DNA of 7,423 nucleotides, taken from contig JAPKDI010000054.1 in the NCBI GenBank assembly GCA_026421105.1, positions 1 to 7,423 of the forward strand, given 5' to 3'. The position numbers were made by a program, and so were the translations under genes. This DNA is from Alphaproteobacteria bacterium (lineage in GTDB: Bacteria > Pseudomonadota > Alphaproteobacteria > SHVP01). Below, piece by piece: positions 1 through 4,550 of the stretch (position 1 is the stretch's first letter; every line of letters starts with the position of its first letter). A model generated the notes under the pieces. It saw nothing but the letters and a program-made list of their open reading frames with translations, was not told the origin of the DNA and did not search any database.

Positions 1-66
1 CATCGCCACGAATGGCATGACGATCCGACCGTTTTTGCGGCGGCAATAGCGACGTTCTTGGACTGA
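1..66 (+). CDS. 3' end of a probable alpha/beta-hydrolase-like protein (partial)
   Basis: The first 22 codons are open from the window edge and end in TGA at 64-66. The 21 visible residues include HEWHDDPTVF and end in an Ala/Ile-rich helix finishing FLD. An acidic or polar stretch, then a Pro and Phe, then a short amphipathic helix ending FL(D/x) is how many alpha/beta hydrolases finish after the catalytic His. No catalytic residue can be confirmed here. The gene runs toward the minus-strand cluster, and only 7 bases separate its stop from the stop of the next gene. The family call rests on a very short tail and could be wrong. That a coding region ends here is somewhat more likely than the family assignment. 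Confidence 0.45.
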   Translation, partial: HRHEWHDDPTVFAAAIATFLD

Positions 67-67
67 A

Positions 68-81
68 CGCGCGTTAGCGCG
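68..81. terminator. Short GC hairpin at convergent stop codons
   Basis: CGCGC (68-72), loop GTTA, GCGCG (77-81) form a perfect 5-bp stem. It lies across the junction of the two convergent genes and contains the TAA stop of the minus-strand gene. There is no T-run on either side, so intrinsic termination is doubtful. Short GC palindromes also arise often by chance in GC-rich DNA. Confidence 0.2.
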
Positions 82-529
82 AAATGACGTCGACGACCTC
101 GTCGAACTCCATCGCGGGTTCGTGGCCCTGCAAGTTCTCTAATTCGTCAGTGATGCCCTTCATCACTCGCCGAATGTAGGCGATGCGCCTACCGGAACGT
201 TCACCGTCGGCTTTAAGGTCGGGGAAGTAGTCTTCGATTTCCTCGACCTGAAACAGCCCGTGCTTTTCGATCAAACGTTCGACGGTGTCGAGGCGATCGC
301 GCGTGACAGAGAGTTCTTCGATCAGGGCCATCACCATGAGGTGCAGCTTATCGACGGCGGGATCTTCGAAGTATTGTGGGCGCTTGCCCTTGGCTGCGCG
401 GGGCATGGTTGTGCGCTTCGCTGCGCCTTTCTTGGCGGTTTTGAACGCCTTCTTAGCCCGTTTGGCGGCGGCTTTCTTTTTGGTTGGTTTAGCAGAAACC
501 TTGCGCTTGGCTTTTTTTGTGCCTGCCAT
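74..529 (-). CDS. Small protein with histone-H1-like Lys/Ala-rich N-terminal tail and helical C-terminal domain, function unknown
   Basis: The protein is 151 residues. The ATG at 529-527 overlaps the stop of the upstream methyltransferase (TAATG), which implies translational coupling. A G-rich GGTGGGG stretch lies about 8 nt upstream. The frame is open further upstream to 634, but that start would lie 105 bases inside the methyltransferase. Residues 1-50 form a low-complexity tail with 22 Lys/Arg, built of short KKA, AKK and AAKR units like the tail of histone H1 or AlgP-type bacterial proteins. From about residue 58 the composition changes to a folded, probably helical domain: LMVMALIEELSVTRDRLDTV, then EIEDYFPDL, then an Arg-rich helix RRIAYIRRVM and an acidic C-terminus. 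No catalytic motif, signal peptide or membrane segment is visible. A tail of this kind can bind nucleic acid or acidic partners, but I do not recognise a characterised family. It is last in the methyltransferase cluster. Confidence 0.85.
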   Translation of the reverse strand: MAGTKKAKRKVSAKPTKKKAAAKRAKKAFKTAKKGAAKRTTMPRAAKGKRPQYFEDPAVDKLHLMVMALIEELSVTRDRLDTVERLIEKHGLFQVEEIEDYFPDLKADGERSGRRIAYIRRVMKGITDELENLQGHEPAMEFDEVVDVISR

Positions 530-1677
530 TACTTGCGCCCCACCAGGATCGGGAAGCTCGCGGTGTAGTGAGGCTCTTTCCCGGCTTTGATCATTTCTTT
601 CGAGATGTTCATTATAGAGCCATCGATCTTGCATTTGTTCGGTTTAAAGCCGGCATCGACGGCAATTTTCTTCCAGTCCATGTCGCGCAGGCGCACCAGG
701 AAGGTCTCGTTGTTGTTGTAGGCCTCCCAATCCATCATGAATGAATCGAATGGCTTCATGCCCTGATCGCGCATCAGATCCAGGTGCATCATCACGCGAC
801 CTGGTCTGAGAATGCGATGGCACTCGCGTATGATGTTGTTGATCGCCGTGGATGATGTTTCGTGCAACATGATGTGTGACACCACCACATCGAAGTGGTT
901 GTCCGGGAAGTCAGTTTTCTCAGCGTTCTGCTGGGAAAAGTGAGCATTTATTCCGAGGTTGCGCGCCCGCGCGTGGGCATAGCGCACCATGCCTTCGCCG
1001 CAGTCCAGGCCGTGCACTTCTGCGTCGGGGTAGGCTTGTGCCCATGCGAGCGTTGAGTGGCCTACCGAGCAGCCCATGTCGAGAACCCGCTGAGGTTGTT
1101 CACCAGGGAAACTCTCCTGGTAGAAGCCAATCATGGTCTTGCCGAGGTCGTCGTTCATGTCGCCCATGCCGCCGATGGCATAGAGGTAGACGCTGCGGTC
1201 ATAGAGCGCTCCTGCCGCGATAGACTCGTCGCCATCGGGGGTGGCGTGATACCCGCCGGGCTGCAGGTGGATGTCGGCTGCGGTGTGGTAGCTGGGGACC
1301 TTGAAGTCCTTGGGGATGCGCAGGGTTCCCTTGGTTTTGTGAGGGTTGCCGCGCGCGCGCTTTCTTAACTCGGGTAGTTCACGCTCTACACTATCGGTGA
1401 CCGAATCCCACATCATTTCCTGGCTGGCGCGTTGTGACGCCGAGAAAATCCGGTAGTACGGATCCTTGGACATTTCTCGCCGGACTTCGTGGCGATTCTT
1501 TGGATCGCGCTTATTCTTCTTGCGGAACGCCGGTTTGACGCGCTGTTCGTAGACCGTACGGTTGCCTGGCATCACGTCAGCAGCAAGGCAGAGACGTAAG
1601 TTGTGTACAAATTGCTGGCGCGATAACTCGTCGTGCTTGCCACGAACGAGCATAGGGTGACGGGTTTGGGTGTCCAT
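529..1677 (-). CDS. Class I SAM-dependent methyltransferase, downstream paralogue
   Basis: The protein is 382 residues from the ATG at 1677. That start is preceded by GAGGGA with a 6-nt spacer, and it matches the N-terminus of the upstream paralogue; the open frame continues to 1761 without support. Residues 1-145 are a basic region with VYEQRVKPAF, KNRHEVRREM and an aromatic-rich segment. A QPGGY motif lies at about 139-143. The Rossmann-type methyltransferase domain follows: motif I DMGCSVGHST (about 200-209), the acidic residue after strand 2 in HGLD (D225), HFSQQNAE (about 246-253), the strand-4 region SHIMLHETS (about 267-275) and RILRPG (about 288-293). The protein should bind SAM and methylate a small molecule or protein; the acceptor is unknown. 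The last 50 residues (KIDGSIMNISKEM onward) differ from the paralogue, so acceptor choice may differ too. It lies 101 bases after the paralogue and ends overlapping the small basic protein gene. Confidence 0.92.
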   Translation of the reverse strand: MDTQTRHPMLVRGKHDELSRQQFVHNLRLCLAADVMPGNRTVYEQRVKPAFRKKNKRDPKNRHEVRREMSKDPYYRIFSASQRASQEMMWDSVTDSVERELPELRKRARGNPHKTKGTLRIPKDFKVPSYHTAADIHLQPGGYHATPDGDESIAAGALYDRSVYLYAIGGMGDMNDDLGKTMIGFYQESFPGEQPQRVLDMGCSVGHSTLAWAQAYPDAEVHGLDCGEGMVRYAHARARNLGINAHFSQQNAEKTDFPDNHFDVVVSHIMLHETSSTAINNIIRECHRILRPGRVMMHLDLMRDQGMKPFDSFMMDWEAYNNNETFLVRLRDMDWKKIAVDAGFKPNKCKIDGSIMNISKEMIKAGKEPHYTASFPILVGRK

Positions 1678-1778
1678 GGGGCGTCCCTCGCAATACAAAT
1701 TGTTGTGAAGTGGCTCGGGCATGGGCCCGAAGGAGTGGCGCGGTGCCGTCGTTAACGCCACGCCAATCGGTTGATTGA
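1678..1778 (-). other. Spacer between the two methyltransferase genes with two inverted repeats
   Basis: This 101-base spacer contains TCGGGC (1715-1720) / GCCCGA (1725-1730) with a 4-nt loop. It also contains GTGGCG (1735-1740) / CGCCAC (1756-1761) with a 15-nt loop. Neither is followed by a T-run in the direction of transcription, so a true terminator is unlikely. They could be processing or stability elements that set the ratio of the two enzymes, or chance in GC-rich DNA. No clear separate promoter for the downstream gene was seen. Confidence 0.3.
1684..1689 (-). promoter_or_regulatory. Ribosome binding site deciding the start at 1677
   Basis: Read on the minus strand, GAGGGA lies 6 nt before the ATG at 1677. 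This favours that start over GTG or ATG codons further upstream in the same frame, which lie in the hairpin-rich spacer and have no comparable site. The resulting protein aligns end to end with its paralogue. Confidence 0.6.
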
Positions 1779-2888
1779 CTAAACCTTACGGCCACCTGCT
1801 GCCCACCAGAAGCCACCGTTGCCAGCGGTATTCGGGATGAGCTCGTCAAAGGCTTCTTCGTCCTTGAATCCGGCGTCGCGGATCGGCTTTGTGATGTCGA
1901 GATCGTGCAACGCGCCCCAGAACGGTTCGTTGTTGAAGTGTGTGCTCCAATCACGGTACCACGCCGTGTAGGTGTCGAGGTCTCGGTTGCGGAGCGGCAC
2001 ATCCATGTGAACGGCAACCCCACCCGGTTTCAGAATGCGATAGCAGTCTTTCATGATCCGCGGCAGGGCTTTGCCCGAAGTCTCGTGCAACATGATGTTC
2101 GAGACGATCAGGTCGAAATAGCCGTCCGGGAACTCGGTGGCTTCTGCGTTTTGCTGGGAGAAGTGCACCTTTTTCCCGAGACGTTCGAGTTTGGCGTGCG
2201 CCATGCGGATCATCCCGGCGCTGACGTCAATCGCGTGAACCTCGGCGTCGGGGAAGGCATCGACCCAGGCGGCGGTGCTGCCGCCAACCGAGCAGCCCTC
2301 GTCGAGAATACGCTTGGGCTTTAGGTTGGGGTAGCGCGATTTGATGAAGTTTATCAGCGCAAGCGCCGGGCTATCGCCCATTTGCAGGCCCTGGCCGCGG
2401 CCATAGAGGCCACCGGCCGCATCGTAAAAAGCGCCCGCAGTAATGTCGCCGTCACCCATGTCGAAACCGTAGCCGCCCGGTTGCTCATGAATATCGACCG
2501 CATCGACGTAGCGTGGCACGGTGAGGTTGGGGTCGGTTTTGAGTGAGCCTAGTTTTTTGCCCTTGACGGTGGTCTTGTCCACCAGATCATCATATTGGCG
2601 ATCAATCTTGGTCTCGGCCGACTCCCACATGAGGTGCTGGGCGGTGCGCCACATGGAGGCCCAGGCTTGGAAATACTCTTCGTCGAGCATTTGTTTGCGG
2701 AGTTCATGGCGGTTCTTGAAGTCACGGCCCTGCTTCTTCTTGAATGCTGGCCTGGCCTTTTGCTCGTACACCTTCTTGAGGCCCGGCCCAAGATCGAGGT
2801 TGATGTGCCATTTCAAGTTCAGGACGAACGCGTCCCGCGCGTTTTCGTCATGATTGGCCTCGAGAAACATGTGATTGACGACCGCCAT
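1779..2888 (-). CDS. Class I SAM-dependent methyltransferase, upstream paralogue
   Basis: The protein is 369 residues from the ATG at 2888. An in-frame GTG at 2897 lies inside the Shine-Dalgarno sequence and is not a credible start. The N-terminal 130 residues are basic, with VYEQKARPAF and KNRHELRKQM, and match the neighbouring paralogue closely. HEQPGGY at about 134-140 precedes the SAM-binding domain. That domain has motif I LDEGCSVGGST (about 195-205), HAID with the ribose-binding acid at about D221, HFSQQNAE (about 242-249), SNIMLHETS (about 263-271) and RILKPGG (about 284-290). The fold predicts SAM-dependent methyl transfer in the cytoplasm; the acceptor cannot be read from the sequence. 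The C-terminus is Trp/Gly-rich (GNGGFWWAAGGRKV) and differs from the paralogue. It is first in the minus-strand cluster, divergent from the flavin monooxygenase. Its very strong ribosome binding site suggests higher translation than its neighbours. Confidence 0.93.
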   Translation of the reverse strand: MAVVNHMFLEANHDENARDAFVLNLKWHINLDLGPGLKKVYEQKARPAFKKKQGRDFKNRHELRKQMLDEEYFQAWASMWRTAQHLMWESAETKIDRQYDDLVDKTTVKGKKLGSLKTDPNLTVPRYVDAVDIHEQPGGYGFDMGDGDITAGAFYDAAGGLYGRGQGLQMGDSPALALINFIKSRYPNLKPKRILDEGCSVGGSTAAWVDAFPDAEVHAIDVSAGMIRMAHAKLERLGKKVHFSQQNAEATEFPDGYFDLIVSNIMLHETSGKALPRIMKDCYRILKPGGVAVHMDVPLRNRDLDTYTAWYRDWSTHFNNEPFWGALHDLDITKPIRDAGFKDEEAFDELIPNTAGNGGFWWAAGGRKV

Positions 2889-2893
2889 ACGAG

Positions 2894-2903
2894 TCACCTC
2901 CTC
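2894..2903 (-). promoter_or_regulatory. Strong Shine-Dalgarno sequence deciding the start at 2888
   Basis: The minus strand reads GAGGAGGTGA, then 5 nt, then ATG. This is nearly a full complement of the 16S anti-Shine-Dalgarno sequence. The alternative in-frame GTG at 2897-2895 is part of this site itself, so translation should begin at 2888. Confidence 0.8.
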
Positions 2904-2910
2904 AGCCGGT

Positions 2911-2938
2911 TTGATCTGCTTGAAGCCTATTATATAAC
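2911..2938 (+). promoter_or_regulatory. Candidate sigma-70 promoter for the monooxygenase
   Basis: TTGATC (2911-2916) and TATAAC (2933-2938) are separated by 16 bases and resemble -35 and -10 elements. This would start transcription near 2945 and give a leader of about 80 nt before the ATG at 3026. The AT-rich core stands out against GC-rich surroundings. A GCTTG (2918-2922) / CAAGC (2938-2942) inverted repeat frames the -10 region and could be an operator. Confidence 0.4.
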
Positions 2939-2958
2939 AAGCCGAGCCGAGGGTGTGA
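2929..2958 (-). promoter_or_regulatory. Candidate divergent promoter for the methyltransferase cluster
   Basis: On the minus strand a perfect TATAAT lies at 2934-2929, giving a predicted start near 2922 and a leader of about 35 nt to the ATG at 2888. The -35 position (about 2958-2952) reads TCACAC or CACACC, a poor match, so an activator may be needed. The -10 overlaps the candidate plus-strand promoter, so the two transcription units would compete or be co-regulated. Confidence 0.4.
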
Positions 2959-3010
2959 GGCTTTGGCGGGTCCGCTCGCCTCGTGAACTCTGCAAGACGG
3001 CGCAGTTTTA

Positions 3011-3018
3011 AGGAAGGA
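3011..3018 (+). promoter_or_regulatory. Ribosome binding site of the monooxygenase
   Basis: AGGAAGGA is a doubled AGGA motif ending 7 nt before the ATG at 3026, and it supports that start. The first residues then place the FAD-binding GxGxxG motif at positions 11-16, as is usual for this family. Confidence 0.7.
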
Positions 3019-3025
3019 CAGGCTC

Positions 3026-4225
3026 ATGGCCGGAGACGATCGGGTAATCATCGCAGGGGCCGGACCGGTTGGGCTCGTTGCCGCTATGCGGCTCGCCGAC
3101 CGGGGGATACCGGTGCTGGTCATGGAGGCTAGCCCTGACCTTCCCATTGACCTCCGGGCCTCTACCTACCATCCCCCGACCCTGGATATCTTGGACCAGT
3201 ACGGCATCACCCAAATGCTGATTGACGACGGGCTGATCGCCCCGACTTGGCAGTTCCGTGACCGTGAAAGCGGCGAGAAGGCAGTGTTCGATCTCGGCCT
3301 CATCAAGGATGAGACGGCCCATCCCTACCGGGTTCAGTGTGAGCAGCACAAAATGACCAGGTTGATCTATAAGAAGATCAAGGATTGGGACAACGTTGAG
3401 ATCTGGTTTAACTCGAAGGTAAAAAATGTCGGCCAGGATGCCAATTCTGTGTGGGCAGTGGTCGAGCGCGGCGGCGAGGAAGTGACCGTAAAGGGGCGCT
3501 ATCTTATCGGCGCCGATGGCGCGAGTAGTGCGGTGCGGACCGCGCTTGATGTCGGGTTTGATGGCGTGACCTACCCAGAGTGGTTCGTCCAGGCGACGAC
3601 GCCGTTTGAGTTTCGTGACTACCTACCCGACCTCTCGTTGATAAATTATGTCACGGACTCCGAGGAGTGGTTTGTGTTGCTGCGGGTGATCGGCAAATGG
3701 CGGGCGCTGTTTCCCTCGCGCGAAGGGGAGAGCCAGGAAGAGGCCATTGCGGACGAGAGTTTGCAGAAGCGGCTCAACGGCATTCACAAGAAGGCCGAGC
3801 CATACGAGATATTGCACAAGACGATCTACCGCATTCATCAGCGGGTCGCCACGACCTACAACATCGGGCGTGCCTTCTTGGCGGGAGATGCGGCGCATCT
3901 CAACAACCCGTTGGGCGGGATGGGAATGAACGGCGGCATTCATGACGCGGTGAACATTTGCGACAAGCTGACGGCGGTATGGCGTGGGGAGGGCGACGAG
4001 AGTTTGTTCGATCTCTACACGCGGCAACGGCAGCCTATCGCAGTAGAAAATGTTCAGGCCCAGGCGGAACGTAACCGCAAGTTGTTGAACGAACGCGACC
4101 CCAAGGTCCGGTTGGCCAACTTTCGCGAGACCCAACGCACGGCGGAGGATCCTGAACTGGCCCGGGACTTTTTGTTGCGGTCCTCCATGATTGAAGGACT
4201 TCGCCGGGCCGAAACCATCGTGTGA
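3026..4225 (+). CDS. FAD-dependent aromatic-ring-type monooxygenase (group A flavoprotein hydroxylase, PF01494-like)
   Basis: The protein is 399 residues. The N-terminal Rossmann fold has GAGPVG (11-16) and an acidic residue ending strand 2 (E34), which binds the FAD ribose. An Arg-containing DLRAST segment follows at 42-47. The DG motif is YLIGADGASSAVR, with D164-G165, and the GD motif is AFLAGDAAHLNNPLGGMGMN, with G287-D288. These three motifs together define single-component NAD(P)H-dependent flavin hydroxylases such as PobA, MhpA and UbiH. Such enzymes insert one oxygen atom from O2, usually into a phenolic ring. At about 400 residues it lacks the C-terminal thioredoxin-like domain of the MhpA/phenol hydroxylase type. 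It ends with LLRSSMIEGLRR. The substrate cannot be assigned. No signal peptide or membrane segment is seen, so it should be cytoplasmic. It is transcribed divergently from the methyltransferase cluster across 137 bases, which suggests shared control and possibly a common pathway. Confidence 0.93.
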   Translation: MAGDDRVIIAGAGPVGLVAAMRLADRGIPVLVMEASPDLPIDLRASTYHPPTLDILDQYGITQMLIDDGLIAPTWQFRDRESGEKAVFDLGLIKDETAHPYRVQCEQHKMTRLIYKKIKDWDNVEIWFNSKVKNVGQDANSVWAVVERGGEEVTVKGRYLIGADGASSAVRTALDVGFDGVTYPEWFVQATTPFEFRDYLPDLSLINYVTDSEEWFVLLRVIGKWRALFPSREGESQEEAIADESLQKRLNGIHKKAEPYEILHKTIYRIHQRVATTYNIGRAFLAGDAAHLNNPLGGMGMNGGIHDAVNICDKLTAVWRGEGDESLFDLYTRQRQPIAVENVQAQAERNRKLLNERDPKVRLANFRETQRTAEDPELARDFLLRSSMIEGLRRAETIV

Positions 4226-4254
4226 CGTTGGTTACAAATCCTTAGGGGCGGGCT

Positions 4255-4275
4255 GCGTCACACTTCAGGTGACGC
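4255..4275 (+). terminator. Perfect 7-bp inverted repeat after the monooxygenase
   Basis: GCGTCAC (4255-4261), a 7-nt loop and GTGACGC (4269-4275) begin 29 bases after the monooxygenase stop. The stem is perfect, but what follows is not T-rich. It may be a weak or factor-assisted terminator, an mRNA 3' stabiliser, or a protein-binding dyad for the gene that once followed. Confidence 0.35.
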
Positions 4276-4301
4276 GAACAGCTCTTTGGGGAAGTGATGT
4301 T

Positions 4302-4550
4302 GTGCAGTTTTTTATTGCGGCTTTTGCCGTTTTTTTCACCACGACGCCAGTGTGGGCGTTTCATGCGCCAAAAGGCATAGACGTTCCCAGGATCGGCCTT
4401 GGCCCAGTGCTGACCGATCGCAGTGGTATAACCATCTATATCTTCGGCCGTGGCTAGGTGTTTGAATCACGCTGCAAGGCAACATGCGCGAAGAACTGGC
4501 CGCCGGATGGGGGGCCGGTGACCGGGCCCTACGCGGTGGTTCGTGTGGGG
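4302..4550 (+). pseudogene. Decayed, truncated secreted Y-X4-D repeat protein (PF03640-like)
   Basis: In one frame from the GTG at 4302 the DNA reads as a hydrophobic signal peptide (FFIAAFAVFF, then a cleavage-like PVWAF). It continues as GLGPVLTDRSGITIYIFGRG, a TAG stop at 4455-4457, and, still in the same frame, CKATCAKNWPP and GPYAVVR. Members of the family read LTDxxGxTLYxFxxD, about six residues, then CxxxCAxxWPP. The spacing across the stop is what the family expects, so the TAG sits where a coding residue should be. The family Asp in Y-x-F-x-x-D is also replaced by Gly. After about 4550 the resemblance ends and the DNA is the 3' part of the oppositely oriented TRAP permease gene, so the second half of the repeat unit and any later repeats are missing. 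The start is uncertain: an ATG at 4297 with a better-placed GGGGA lies in another frame. This is best read as a relic broken by a nonsense mutation and a 3' deletion. Confidence 0.65.
4318..4336 (+). terminator. Short hairpin followed by a T7 run
   Basis: CGGC (4318-4321), loop TTTT, GCCG (4326-4329), then seven T at 4330-4336. The layout is that of an intrinsic terminator, although the stem is only 4 bp plus a possible G-U pair. It could end the monooxygenase transcript about 95 nt after its stop. The same bases encode the Phe-rich signal peptide of the relic, so the T-run may simply be Phe codons. Confidence 0.3.

Noticed and set aside
529..634. N-terminal extension of the Lys-rich protein gene up to 634
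   Set aside because: It would overlap the methyltransferase by 105 bases. The TAATG overlap at 529 gives a standard coupled start, and the extension has no similarity to the low-complexity tail.
1577..2023. Minus-strand open frame of 148 residues spanning the two methyltransferase genes
   Set aside because: It is an alternative frame of two well-supported genes, with Thr/Ser/Arg-rich shadow composition and no motif.
2889..2897. GTG start at 2897 for the upstream methyltransferase
   Set aside because: The GTG is part of the GAGGAGGTGA Shine-Dalgarno sequence that serves the ATG at 2888.
4191..4301. Upstream part of the open frame that leads into the secreted-protein relic, beginning inside the monooxygenase gene
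   Set aside because: The hydrophobic signal peptide and family resemblance begin only after about 4302. The earlier part overlaps the monooxygenase 3' end and the 7-bp dyad and has no family resemblance.
4455..4457. TAG as a recoded (pyrrolysine or readthrough) codon in a functional secreted protein
   Set aside because: No pyrrolysine machinery is visible, the hallmark Asp is also lost, and the gene is cut off at about 4550. Decay is the simpler explanation.
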